This document shows, piece after piece, positions 25,312 through 37,379 of a stretch of DNA of 64,000 bases. Numbering within the stretch: position 1 is the stretch's first letter; the number at the start of each line of letters is the position of its first letter. The notes below the pieces were generated by a model. It had not been told where the DNA came from, did no database searches, and saw only the letters and a list, made by a program, of their open reading frames with translations. This DNA is from Hymenolepis diminuta. Its lineage: Eukaryota; Platyhelminthes; Cestoda; Cyclophyllidea; Hymenolepididae. The DNA is taken from positions 2,136,501 to 2,200,500 of the forward strand of contig CAADRB010000012.1 in the NCBI GenBank assembly GCA_900708905.1, written 5' to 3'. The translations under genes and the position numbers were made by a program.

Positions 25312-28300
25312 GTAGGTTATCAAAATAACAGATTTTATTTTTAAACTAAAAAATCATTCTTTAATTCGACGTTTGCCATTAAATTTTAGCCAAAGCTCAA
25401 GATGAATTATTAGAATTCATCCCAGTAGAAGGTGCAAATACAAAAGAAAATATTTATCTGACGGACAGTTCTCCAGAGGTTTTAATAGATGCCACATCCA
25501 AAGTCACTCGCAGTATCTATTTCCTCGGCTCGACAAATCTTGTAACCCACATTGTTCTATTTACTTGTCAAGTAGCAACTCGATCAAAGCCTCTTACTGA
25601 TGTCAAGCTTTGTTGTGGAGGAGGAAGAAATAATTTAGTCTGTCATCGACTGTCGTCTCAATCCACTGTTGGAAAAATCTCTTGCAATCAGATGCAATTC
25701 GACTATGTTTTTGATAGTTATACGGGTGCAAATTTCTCCCTTAATTTTGAGCCGATTCGGGAACATCCCCTACCTTATAATGAACAAATTTATTGTGAAG
25801 TCGAAGATGATGAAGCGACAATTCAGTCAAATATTGTTGATTTGCGGGATGCTATTTTCTATAAAACACAACTTAACGTTACATCATCAAAGGAGGTTTT
25901 ACGTGCATACCAGCATGATATTCCACCTCAAGACTTTCCTCTCAAGTTTTCGTGTGGAGCGTATGCTGATAAAATCCGTAATTGGCCCTCGTGGATGGCT
26001 GCTGTTTGGCAACAGTATCTCTCCTCTTTTGAATGGGCTTTCTGTCGAGTTGGCAGCAATGGCATTACAGCGGCCGGTTGTGCGAAAAATAAAGAATCAC
26101 TCGGCCTAGGTGACAGTGTGACAACCATGGACGGAACTCTTTTTCTCCTTTCTGATACAGTTCTTGCTAAAAATCCCAATTCTGCTTTCGTCTGCCTTGT
26201 TCGTGGATCTACAGCTTCTCCTATTAGAGCCTACGGAAGCGACTACCTTCAACAGTTGAATCCGTTGATCACAAAAGGTTTCACCCTAAATCCGAACGCC
26301 CCATCTAGTCAAGTACAAGGTTTTACTAATTTATCACCACTTGAAACGAGCTATCAGTTCACAGAAGGAACTGCCTTGTCTGATTTCAAACTCCTTGCTT
26401 TTTATCGGGTGCCAGAATCAGCAAGACCCAACTTCAGATATGGCTGGTATAAAGATGGAAAGAAGTTGACAGATCCAGAAGCAACCCCCACGTCTTTTAG
26501 ACTTCCAAATAAAGTTGAGCGCAGTTTCAGCGGGATCTACGAGCTCTTAATAATGGAAGGGGGATCTACTCGTTTAAAATTCATCTTCAATGTGTCTGTG
26601 GTGGGAGCACCAACTTTTAAGGATGTGAATTGTATTGAAGATCTATTTTACGCTCTTGAGGGTTCATCTAAGAGGTATATGTGCCTCTTAAATGTTGGAG
26701 AAAATGAACAGGTCTCCTTCAAAGTTGGAATAAATGGCTTTGAAGCTGATAGTGGCGATACCCTAAGAAAAATACTTGCGTCATCTCTGCAATTACAGAA
26801 TCAACCAATTGAGAATTTGGATATTGATTTTTGGAGGTATGACAGTCGGGATTCTAAAGGAGTTGCAGTGGAAGTCAAGAATCTCGTGGTTGGACAAAAT
26901 TTCAGGCTGTCTATTAAGGCTATCAATGCCTATGGACAATCGCTTGTGGCCGGAACGCTTCGTGTTGTTCGTAAGTTCATTTTTACGTAGGATTTGCCGA
27001 AATAAGAATTCTTTACTATAATTGAAATGTTCGAAGCAAAAGCGCACTTTAGTTATTTTGGCTGAATTTTTATATTTTGTCCTCAAGTGACGTTGAAAAC
27101 TCCCAGTGCAAGTCGTTTTATAAAATTATTGGAATTTTTAATATTAATACTTGAGGCCAAAGGTTCATATGATGGAAAGATAAGCCAAAAGTTCGCTTTG
27201 ATCCAAATTAATGGCAAATCTAATTGATTTCGGAAACGCGATCAGCTAATATTTCTAACCTATTCTATCTGCCTAATATTCGTATTTGTAAAATGTAACT
27301 CGATTGTGCTTTTTGCTGAAGATTTTTTAGTGTTTAACTCTAAATTCCATAAACCTCAAGTTGTATTTTATTATTCTATCACATTATTATTACGTTTTCT
27401 ATTAATGTGCAAATTAGGTAAATTTAAAATTGTTTCCTAGAGTAAAAGATAAGAACTTAGAGCTTTTCTCCCCTAAGGCCGAAATTATAGCACCCATGTT
27501 TTTTAACTCAGTTGGTTTAAATATTGGATTATGATAATGTAGATAGCTGACAATGTCTTATATCTGATAAGTTTGAATTTATCACTATATTGGAGTTATT
27601 CCAAACAGACAGAGTTCAAAATCTTCTCTTCCTGATTAGAATAGTTATTGGGTTCAAAAATCACTGGATTTGTCGGTATGGGTGCCTTTCCCGCAATGTG
27701 ATTGGTTTGAAAAGTCCCAAATATTTCCCTTTTCCAGCTAAACCCTCATTACAAGTTGCTCCATCCCGGCTCTCCTGTACAACCGAATGCAATGAAGATC
27801 CTTTCGATTTGCAGTGTATTCCCACTTCAGCAGTCTCTAATCAGTGGAACAGTCTTGGTATCATCTTCCAACAGGGTTGGGTTCTAGCTCGAACTTTCAC
27901 CATGGAAATGGTTATGGAGGATCCTGATTTAGCCAAATTCTTCGAATACAACTCTAGCACTCCTGTAAGTTTCGTTGGTTTCCTCTTTTTGAACTGCTGG
28001 CGTACGATAGTGATCCGCCCTTTCTCAAACACTTCGTTGATATCGATTAAAATTTTAAATTTTATCGATCAGAGGGATTTGCTGAAAAGGTCCCTCAATG
28101 GACTTGAGAATTATTTCATTTCCTATTCAAACGGGTAATGTAACATACCATTCTTTAATTAGAACAGGAAAGTGTTGATGAGTTTCCGTAATGAGTTTAT
28201 TACATCAAGTTATTTAACAAATTTAGCCGAAAAAAATTCAGGGGATTCTAATTAGATAATCACGAATGAGAAGGAGGAGGGAAACATGTCTCTACTTTTC

Positions 28301-31300
28301 TCTCTTCTTGAGGGGTGTATTTAATTGGCTATGAGGTGGACTAGTAGGGGTTACGCCCAAGACGTATTAAGTAATTGCCTTTTACTGCAAAACACACCTT
28401 GCAATCAACAAGCATGACCTATGATCACCTACTGAATTTATATTTTAAGTAGTATATGCCTTTTATATATGGTGAATTAAGCATATAAAATTTTGAACAC
28501 AACAACTGACAGCAGATGTTAAATAGGTTTTCGAAATAGCAAAATTTCTTTCTTCTCCTGTCATATATTTTTTACCGCTGTATGTTAAAATAACTGCCCA
28601 CCTGTACATTTATTGAGCTCTGTTTTGTTGTATTTTATCAGAATTTCAGTATCTACAAGATGATTAAATTTCTATCAGTACAAATGGGATCGATCTTGAT
28701 GCTGTAATTCCTAGGCTCAGCCGAGTCCAGGATCAGTATATATTTCTAAAGATTTGACCACTAGGCCTTTAGGTTTGTAGAGCTCTTTGCGGAGCTAATC
28801 CTACAGAAGGAAATAGTAGTTATAAAGTGAAAGATCAGTGCATATTTCAAATCTCTCAATCCGATTCTCAAAATTTAAATCTATATTTTTGCATAAAATA
28901 ACCGGACTTATTACCTCAAGGGTACAGATTAATAAAACTGATAAATCATAATTTCGCATTACTTTTTTATTATATCTCAATCTATTTTTTTTGCAGAATT
29001 CCCTCAAAGTCTCACCATACATTCCCGTGGCTGATCTTGTGAAAATAACCGATTTACCGACCACAGTTACCACAACACAAACTTCCACCTCAACCTCTGG
29101 AACCACGAATCTCTATACTTCGACTTCGCCTCCAAAAGAGAACCTTCAAGAAATGCTCACGGCTCGACTCTCTCGTGCGATTAACACCCTCCAATTGGAA
29201 TGTCGGTTCCAGCTTTTTGTCAACAATTCTCGAGCTAAATTCATCCCCTACTCCATGGAATCAGTTATAGGAGGTGCAAGCAGAAAAAGACGAGAAACTT
29301 CCTTAGATGAACAGAAGAAGATCTATGATTCTTATAATGAGGACGACCAAACACTTAAAGAAACCTTTACGGTTTCCAGAACTTTCTCTGAAGTCGCCAA
29401 ACCCGGTAAGATGGCGAAAGACTTAATTTCTTACATTCTAAAGTGATCTGATTATCTGAAATTGTCCATCTTTCTTTTTCAGCGGGCGCAAACTTTGCTT
29501 GGGTTGCAGCAGTTGTGATCGCGATAATTTTCATCCTGATTGTGGTTATTGTTGGCGTTTGGCTGTGCACAAGAAATAGGGGCGAGACATACAAACTGTC
29601 TAAAAAGGAGTACAAACTTGGAAATGACCCGATTCGTGAACTCAAGGAGAAAGAAACCTTCCAAACCTATGAAAGACCGTGAGTTGAAGTTTTTATTTTG
29701 TCGATTTTAGTAGATTTTACCTTCAATATTCATTTTATAATTTAATTTAATAAAATTATTATAATTTAGAGGAGAGCACATTTTCTTCAAGTATATTCCT
29801 AAAACTTGTTTTGAGTGGTTGAGTTCTGCTAGAACCCAGATTTTAACCAGTTTGGAAGTTGAAAATTTCACCAGTTTAAAAGATTCAGTGGCTATGTTTG
29901 TTCCATCTTTGTAACCGTAGAGCCTTTAGTGACAAATTGTCATCGTTCTTTTGTGAACTTTAAAAGCGCAGTTCTCCTTTTAATTAGCGTACAACAAACC
30001 AATCTTTTCCCATTTTGTGAAGCTACCTTTAAAAGGTCAAAATCATTTATTACTCCTCCAGTGTATTTTTATTTGGTGAGTCATGAATCAGAGTATTTTC
30101 TGCTTTTGTTTATTTCCTTAACTGTATCAAGAGGTTGATAGTTTTCCATTTTGGAAATTCGATACATGAACCGGATTTTTCGATAATCTCTCTCATTCTA
30201 ATATGTCCCTGTATTTATAAAGATGAAATATACTATAGTATTTGGAAAAGAAGATACATAGCTGTAGATGTGAAGAAATAGTTTTAGAAGAGCGTAAGGA
30301 GACTTGGTTCGTGAGATTCAGAATTTTTGTTTTTCACTATTCAGCTTAAAAGGATGTGCAATCACTTTTTCGAAAGGTCCTTTACTTTGTATCTGATTTC
30401 TACTTTTACGACAGCCTTCTAATATATGGTGTTTAACCAGCCTTTTTTCAGACTTAAAAGAACGAAAATTGGGCATTAGAAGTCGTAATGTCTGTGTAAC
30501 AGCGATCTCAACGATAGTACAAAATCACTGTTTTCTTTCCACTCTCTCGTATTATCCAAGACTTCATCTAGGAACTGTTGGATCTATAACCAGCTTAATA
30601 TTACAATAGTTTTAAACCGCTACAAAAGTCGCCCCGATTATAAAACGCATATTTTGTCATTATTTCTGCCGCTTCCCTTACTGATTAGTATTGAGTAACG
30701 CAGTTAGTCATTCCAGTCACTGAATGTGCTCCGACGGGTCCCGATCTTGTTACCTTCGACCGGGTGCTGCTTTTCTTACTAAAAATTTCCAGCATTTTAG
30801 TGACATATTATATGATTATCTACATCAAGCCAAGGAAAATAATCGACGATTTTCATCGCGACAAAAACAACTGAAATCGGATAATAATTAAGTTTAATAA
30901 GGGATGAAGGAGAGAATATCAAAAAGAATCTTAATTTAGCCGATTTTTTGGATTTGGGGCTGTAGGATACACATTTAATCGATGGTTCACTGCTTTGCTT
31001 TGCAAAATTCGAATTTATTATTTGTCCTCTGGATTACAAAGCAATTTCCGATGCCAATTGACTGGTTGATTAATTGGGATGATCGGTCTTTCTATTCCAA
31101 TTCATACTTTCTTCCAAAGTCTGCGAAAACTGAATGATATTGGCTTATATAATTTTAACGTATTCTTAATTTATTACAGCCAGTTAGATCAGGTAAGTGA
31201 GACAAGCAAAGGCAGTTTAAACATTCTTTGAAGTTTGAGTAGCGTCTTCCTGAGGAGAGCGGTAAAGTACATAGCTGAATTCTTTCAGTGATTTTTTATT

Positions 31301-34300
31301 GTTATCAAAAGTGGAGCGTTTCCTGTGTGGGTTTTCCACTCTCTGCTATTGAATAGGCTTTGAAATTATGATCTAATGAGCGTAATACACATAAGCAGGC
31401 TCAAACAAGCTCTGAAGCACCTCCTGACTTTACGCGTTCCTTTAGCTGTGGATGTGTGAGTTTATGGAGACCTTTAGTCGTAAATGTGTAATGTTGGCAC
31501 AAAGCCCAAAATCACCATTTCTGACGTATCATTTTAATGATTAATCAGATCAAAAGGACGATTTTTCGTGAACCTTCTCCCCTCTACTCCAGCTAAATGC
31601 ACCTAGTTCTCCTTTTGAGGAGTTTGTTCTGCAAAAGATGTGAAGGATTTTTTTGCGTTGGACTTTGTGTACTTTAAAAGGGGGCAAATTTCGCTTAAAC
31701 TTAAATTTGCAAAATCTTTAACATTTAATTGTCTTTTTTGCTGATATTAAAAGCAGCAGAAGAAGAATAAAGCCTAAAGTGACCTTTGTTCCAGTGTAAG
31801 TTCACTTCCTCTCGATTTAGATGGTAAACATCAACAAAAGGACTTGTAGATTTTCCTAACATTTTACCAACAAAGTTATATTTATTAGTTAACAATAACC
31901 AGTAAACTAGAGTTGAATCTCACAACACGAAAAGAACCATCTTATTTCCGAACCAATTTCTTTAACTTCTTCTAATTTATCGTTAATAGAACCTTTCGTA
32001 ATGAGTACTTCTTTTTACAAGTATGATTATCGAAATTGAATATGTATTATATTTAATAAGCACGAATTCCAATTGTTTTCGCCTTCACGTAATCATTAAT
32101 TTGAAGATCTTCATATTTGTGAATGAAAGCGAAAGAAAATGTTGCATTCAAGAAAAATTTCATAATTGCGTATTAATTAGTTGTTTAAGTAGCAGATGTG
32201 TCTATAATTAAGTAATTTTTACATTGGATGTAGGAAATTTAAAATTGCATATATTCTCTCTCTATTCGTCCGAGGTGTCGATTAATATTAAAAATTAATA
32301 CGTAGAGTTTTAAGTAGTATATAAGATTTTCTCTGTGTATGACTCTTCCAGGTATTACTGTAACCCGAATTGCATAGTTAAATTTCGTTCGAACATATAG
32401 CCCTCGTTTGCCTAACTTGCTGCAGTCCAAAGTTCAAGCATTCCGAATCGAATATTTTTTCGTGGAATGACGAGAAGTGACACTAGTACCAGCAAGTCTA
32501 TTTATTCTACCAAAGTGAATATATAACCCCCCTCCCCCCCCCCTCCATTTCGGACAGTATGAATTTGACTAACATAAGGCTTAAAAAGCAGTTAACCTTG
32601 TTAGCATTCCCTGAAAAATTTTGTGCTCTCATCGTTAGTAAAGGGCATTTCTAAGAATATAATTTCAAATCTTGACTCCTAAGCATAAAGAATGATCCTT
32701 GAAACATGGGGCCGGTTGGACCAATCTTTTCCGTACAGTTTAAGAGGTCTTAGTTGATTCTAGCAGATTCAATGATCAAACTGACACGAATTTGTATATT
32801 TCTTTTTGTGTACTTTAGAGAAGAACCACCATCTCTTGCCAGTGGAATTGAGGAACACGACTTGGAAGTTGGGTCTGATGACGATGGAGAACTAGAAGCA
32901 TACAATATGGATCCTGGTAAGTTAGCCATCATCTTACTTTTCCACAAATCCACTTTTTAATGTTTTTTATTTATAAATCCGGATGTATTATTGGACATAT
33001 AACCTAATTTTTCACTAATCATTTTTAAGTGGATTGCCTGGTTTTAATTGCCAAGATCTGATCATGATATTTATAGAGGTTTCGCCTTAATTTTCCCTTT
33101 GTAATGCTCAGATATGAGTCCGTTTTGAATTTTCTCTGTATTGCAATAATCTCTTATCTCATTTAGAAAGGTATTCTTGTCCTTTTTTAGTGAACCTTCG
33201 TGTGCATTTTGGACCACGATATTTTACTGTTCCTCTGAGACTTGACTTGAGTAAAAAATTTGAATAGGTCTTCCTCAGCCACAATCGATTCTTCTTTTGC
33301 GTTTCGATTGATTAGTTTCCTGTGTGCTCATTTTCTAGTTTTCATTGACACTTGACGGCTCAAAATAAGTCTCAGTGTAACATATGTGGGTAGATATATT
33401 ATGTTTATCTTTGATGAACTTTAACCTTGGAATTTCCTGAAACAATATAATGAACAACGCTATGGCTTTACGGGAGCGTAGATTAGGCATCTTCCTCTAT
33501 GTAAGGCTATTCTACGATACTTTTTTCTTATTGGCAAATGTTAGTTCAATGAAATTCAATCAAATATTTCATTATAATCTGAAGGGGTCGTTTTTTATCT
33601 TGATCACTGTCAGACAAGGTCAATTGTCCGGTTGAGATATCTCAAATGTATTATCAAGGACATTTTAAAACTCTGTCAAAAATCGGTACTCGCCGAGTAT
33701 CTTGATGTCATAATGTTTTCCTCTCAATCAAAATAGATTTTCCTTTGTTTGTGTTTTGTTTGGTTATTCTCGATTGTGATTTTGCATGATCGCCCTTCCT
33801 AGTTTTCTTATTATTTGAGCCTTGATAGTTCGGAGTGAGATTCAGTAAAAGAAAACTAGGTAGAAGTTTATTTGATAAATCTGTTGAGCAGGTATTGCAA
33901 CGGCTTTCTCTTTATTAACATTAGTTAGGTCAAGGTAAATTTCCGATATTGGCATCTCAGGGTGTAGTTTTCTTCATAGTTTGTATTTTATTGCCATCAG
34001 TACTGGATTTTCAGACAAGATCATCTGGAGTCTGGTCGCATGGTAAGATGATGAAATGTTAATCACCGAAATAAAACATATTTGCTTATTAGGTGATTTT
34101 GATGTAAAACACGACTTTGAACATTATTTGTTGAATTGTATTTTTTTTTCAAGCAGTGTTATGAAGAGTCGTTTTGTTGGCACCGGGTAAATATTTATTA
34201 ACCTGGATACATGAAATCCTGATTATAATGTCACGATAGCTAACTCGGTTATTGGATCGGTATTTGTATTGTTAACAGTTTGTAGATTGTTAAAACTTAC

Positions 34301-37300
34301 TGTCAAATTGTGGCGCATGCATTACATGAACCTTTGTTCTCACAACTATTTGTAGACTTTTGAAACACAAAGCGCCATAATTTTGTCAATTAACAAGACT
34401 ATCATGACGAAAATAAGTCCCATTAAGAAAAAACACAAGCAGCTTAATCATTAAATGATTTGATAAGATTCTCATTAGGTAGTACACTTATTGAAGGGAA
34501 TGGAGGGAGATTCCGAGCTTGAAAATTACATGTTTCTCTTTAGCGCCTGTTATGTCTGGCACCTCTTTATTCTTAAAATCCTTTTGATTTATTTGAAAGT
34601 GTTACATTCGGTTGAAACTCCGTTTATGAAATTTAAATTGAGTAATAATTTGCACTGAATGTTAGTTTCTCAAATGAAAGCTAGTGCATCTTGCAAGAGG
34701 TTTATTTATATTTGCTGGTTACCGAATATTTCATTGACCCTAATTTATACACATTAAAGTCATACAGACCAATACTGCTTACTCAACACCCTTTTTGGTA
34801 TTTGTGTCACTAAGAATATTTTCAGTTCAGAAATCTAATGTTTGAATTTAATCTAATGTTAATTTTCGATTTGCCTTTTAAATTTGCTAGGTACAAAGCT
34901 GATATGGGCTAAAACTGGACTTGCTTACTTAGTTGTCATCCTTTATCATGAAAATTAGAAAATAGTCGGCGAAAAACTTTTGACCTAGATTTCTTTTTGT
35001 TGTTTTTTGTGAAAAATTAAAAAAATATATAAAAAGAGAGTTTCAAAGAACTCGGCTAAATTTTCACTTGAGCAACAACACCTGTTTTCGATGAGAATTT
35101 CTGAGTGGTTAACTCATCTGGAACGATATTTTCTCAAATGTGTGATATAACCCCCTTTTCTTTCTCGCACAGGCTCACATTTCTTTAAGTTTTCTTCTGT
35201 AATTTCTTTGACGTGATTTTGAGTCTTGTATGAGTCAGTGAGTCAAGAAGAGAGAGAAAGAAAATCCTGTCTTGAAATGATACCCCCCCCCCCTCCTCCA
35301 CGTTTTTTTTCCTACTCACATACACCTTGGAGATGCTTCAGGGGTCCAATTTCTTTGTCCGATTTCGATAACATTCTCAGACTGATTCATCTATTAGGCA
35401 CAATCAGATTGAGTAACAGATTTCATCGAATTGAAAAAATCTTTGTTTTAACGTAAGTATCACAATTTCCTAGTTAGACTTAAATTCAGTGGGACAAAAT
35501 CCTCTATTTTTCTTAATTTTCTCCCAAAATCAGACTTTGTGTATCTTCTTTATCGATTTGATCAAATAAAGGGAAATTCAATAATTACATTTATCGTTTC
35601 ATTAATAACGTTCTGTAGTAATTTAATTGTTCCCGATATGGTGTTAATAATGCTCGAAATAGTTGTATATTTAGAGTGTTCCTTTAAAAATATAATCTTG
35701 TTTGGCAACAAAACAAATCATAGACGCATTAAGCTCTCTTAGGATCCAATGAAACTGAATAGGTATATAAGAGGTTGTAAAAAAGGAACTCACAGCATGT
35801 GCATCTGTGAATAAGCTGGTATGCAAGATTTTTCACTCAAGATTTGACTGACATTTGAGAACTAGCAACATTTAGCTTCAATACTACCACCTTGCCAAGC
35901 CTCCGGTAATTTATTTTCCTTTGAGTCATGGCATATTGCGCACAAATGAATTAGGAATATCAAATTATGAAAATTCCAAATGTTGCAAACATTTGTTTAG
36001 GCAGTTCACTGCACTATCATTAAAAATTTCGAATAGTAAAAAAGTTCGGATAGATTTTCTCACACAATAAAGTGTGACCTCAAAAAACTCAACTTTGAGT
36101 TCACTGCCTGAGGTCTGATTTGACTCGAATGCTTGTTGGATGTTGCTATGGTTGACGTGCGCGACCTTAGGCTTCAATCGAATGACTCACCTTCTGGCCA
36201 TCGTGGGTGATACTTTGGTAATTCACACGTAATGTCATAGGCGTCATAAATCCGTTGCAAGGCTACTCTCTGTCCTCGTCAGTTCATATTGCAGTTACTT
36301 GCTACTCAAATCTTCTTATGAGTAGTGTCTACTCTGATCTACGGCTGGCCAAATTTTCCCGCCTACTGAAATCATCATTGGCCAAAGAAGTAGTATGTAT
36401 TCTGATACTACAACATTTTGACGTTTTACTGGTCAATCGATAGCATTGATTTCCGTTAAATTACTTCTAATTGATGTTTACTTTCTTAAGTCTACTGATT
36501 TCTCTATTTGCATAAGAAGTGTAAAATTATGTTTGATTTGACATTAGCGTCAAGACCATTAAGACCGCATCGAGGAAGTAAGTTGTCCTTCACATTTAAC
36601 TGATCTGAAGTGAAGTGATGGCTTAAGTAATGTATGGTTGCTAAAAATTATAGATGAATTTCATCCTGTACCAAGGCGTAAGTGCATCTAATTACAAGTT
36701 TGTATTTTGGGTTCGGTTATACTACTGATTTGAGTAGTGTGCGAATCAGATCAATCTAAATCAATAATAATTACAGCTTTCATTTCGTTTCTCCAGCCCG
36801 ATCAAGACTGATTGAATCACCACGTAAGCATAAATGTCATAAGCTATCTCTTCCCCCGCTAACTTACTTGCGTCGTTTTATTTATTTTTCCAAAAACAAT
36901 CGGTCATTTGCTATTTTCGTACTAACAAAATCGTGTTGCATGTTCCTTTGTTTTGTTATATAAAACAAGATAACTAAAATGCTTTAAAATTCTAATCAAA
37001 TACGCTATTGTGAAGTGTTAAATTTACGCTGAGACTAATATGGGTGAAGGATCTGCCTGCATTAAAAATCATTTATCTATTACCGCTGAGTCTTAAAATC
37101 CAGTCCTATGAATCGGAAATATGAAAAACCATTTCTATTAGATAATAGAATGGAAATAGCTGGTTCCATTTATTAAACAAGTTAACACTCTTAGAAGTTT
37201 AACCAATGGAAAATAGGGTGTTATTGATTTAAGTTTAGGTCATTTTCTCTCTGCTATTAATTTTTATTTTTCCGATTTGCCATTTTTCAGGGACTTTCAA

Positions 37301-37379
37301 CGAAGAGGCCTCTTTTATTGGACAATACTCATCACCAAGCCGAACTTCTGGTTACCGCGAGCACCACACAGCAGTATAA
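25251..37379 (+). CDS. L1CAM/neuroglian-like single-pass adhesion protein (gene B)
   Basis: Exons: 25251-25311, 25390-26970, 27738-27964, 28997-29405, 29483-29678, 32819-32916 and 37291-37379. Every junction is GT..AG with matching phase, and the sum is 2661 nt (886 aa plus TAA). The start has a hydrophobic leader (MRLLCVFIVIFLL) and an AKA/QDE-type cleavage site near residue 23. The ectodomain has a Cys-containing N-terminal region, an Ig-like segment around residues 340-430 (W373, motif GWYKDGKKL, without an obvious canonical Cys pair) and a following Fn3- or Ig-like segment with NLVVGQNFRLSIKAINAYG. A Thr/Ser-rich stalk (about 644-670), RKRR (719-722) and one membrane span (about 764-788) follow. 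The tail (about 98 aa) has a juxtamembrane RNRGETYKLSKKEYKLG, then KETFQTYERP, an acidic stretch, NEEASFIGQYSS and C-terminal HTAV. L1-family tails bind FERM proteins and ankyrin (via FIGQY) and link cell contacts to the cytoskeleton. The ectodomain is much shorter than the usual 6 Ig + 5 Fn3. Certain: one spliced gene. Strong: L1-type tail. Uncertain: ectodomain domains. Confidence -1.
25390..26970 (+). CDS. Gene B exon 2: most of the ectodomain
   Basis: This single 1581-nt exon is phase 1 at both ends and encodes about 527 residues of the extracellular part. It is open throughout and visibly richer in G+C than the surrounding introns. Several N-glycosylation sequons are visible (NFS, NVT, NLS, NVS). 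Cysteines cluster in the N-terminal part, for example FTCQV, LCCGGG and LVCHR, as in a disulfide-bonded secreted domain. The second half resembles immunoglobulin and fibronectin type III folds by pattern only. Such a large unbroken exon contrasts with the one-domain-per-exon layout common in L1-family genes. Confidence -1.
30211..30515 (+). repeat. Dispersed repeat family 2, copy 2
   Basis: The second copy, inside the 3.1-kb intron of gene B (29679-32818). Blocks shared with copy 1 include tatactatagtatttgg, gatacatagctg, aatcactttttcgaaagg and agaacgaaaattggg. Confidence -1.
32526..32547. repeat. C-rich homopolymer tract
   Basis: A run of C with single T interruptions within a gene B intron. 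A similar tract lies at 35282-35298. Both are likely slippage-prone. Confidence -1.
34001..34042 (+). CDS. Possible further tail microexon (42 nt) of gene B
   Basis: Preceded by a pyrimidine-rich tract ending in catcag and followed by gtaaga. It is 42 nt, phase 1 to phase 1, reading V-L-D-F-Q-T-R-S-S-G-V-W-S-H without a stop. An internal AG (ttttcag, exon from 34015) would give 28 nt and break the frame. It stands alone, far from the other microexons, and a chance match is quite possible. Confidence -1.
36548..36577 (+). CDS. Microexon a (30 nt) of the gene B tail
   Basis: Bounded by attag upstream and the strong donor gtaagt downstream. It is 30 nt, phase 1 in and phase 1 out, so it can be included or skipped without changing frame. 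Joined after 32916 it reads A-S-R-P-L-R-P-H-R-G, basic and proline-containing, with no stop. The polypyrimidine tract is weak, as is common for regulated microexons. It lies in the 4.4-kb intron before the FIGQY exon. Evidence is splice signals and phase only. Confidence -1.
36654..36677 (+). CDS. Microexon b (24 nt) of the gene B tail
   Basis: Bounded by attatag and gtaagt. It is 24 nt, phase 1 to phase 1. Joined to microexon a it reads N-E-F-H-P-V-P-R with no stop. It lies only 76 nt downstream of microexon a, so the intron between the two is of the tiny class seen elsewhere in these genes. Support comes from splice signals plus phase agreement with its neighbours. Confidence -1.
36797..36823 (+). 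CDS. Microexon c (27 nt) of the gene B tail
   Basis: Bounded by a good acceptor (tttctccag) and donor gtaagc. It is 27 nt, phase 1 to phase 1. Joined after microexon b it reads P-R-S-R-L-I-E-S-P and then continues into the last exon as R-T-F-N-E-E. With all three microexons the protein becomes 913 aa. The three together insert a basic, Arg/Pro-rich linker between the acidic segment and the ankyrin-binding motif. Confidence -1.
37291..37379 (+). CDS. Gene B last coding exon: FIGQY motif and PDZ ligand
   Basis: The acceptor is tttttcag. Two bases complete the codon from the previous exon, then T-F-N-E-E-A-S-F-I-G-Q-Y-S-S and a Ser/Arg-rich stretch lead to H-H-T-A-V and TAA at 37377-37379. FIGQY with the preceding FNE(E/D) is the hallmark ankyrin-binding site of L1-family proteins; phosphorylation of its Tyr is known to release ankyrin. 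T-A-V at the carboxyl end fits a class I PDZ ligand, which other invertebrate L1 proteins also carry (C. elegans SAX-7). A second frame of this stretch is also open to about 37602 but does not fit the splice phase. Confidence -1.

Larger units (their letters stand above)
29679..32818 (+). other. Gene B intron (3140 nt)
   Basis: Donor gtgagt, acceptor tactttag. Holds repeat family 2 copy 2 and a C-rich tract. A 13-nt splice-like segment at 31180-31192 was examined and rejected as an exon. Confidence -1.
32917..37290 (+). other. Gene B intron (4374 nt) holding the microexons
   Basis: Donor gtaagt, acceptor tttttcag. The microexons at 36548, 36654 and 36797 and the doubtful one at 34001 lie inside it. 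The remainder is AT-rich with no other in-phase exon found. Confidence -1.

Noticed and set aside
27590..28138. 182-codon frame over a gene B exon
   Set aside because: Only 27738-27964 is exon, bounded by tttccag and gtaag. The flanks are intronic, and the phases agree with the shorter exon.
31180..31192. 13-nt segment between ttattacag and gtaagt in a gene B intron
   Set aside because: Length is not a multiple of three, and in the required phase 2 it creates a TAG. The shorter 9-nt version also gives a stop.
35226..35456. Frame ending at a strong donor gtaagt (35454) in the gene B intron
   Set aside because: Every acceptor tried upstream gives a stop in the phase 1 required here, and the poly-C start is low complexity.
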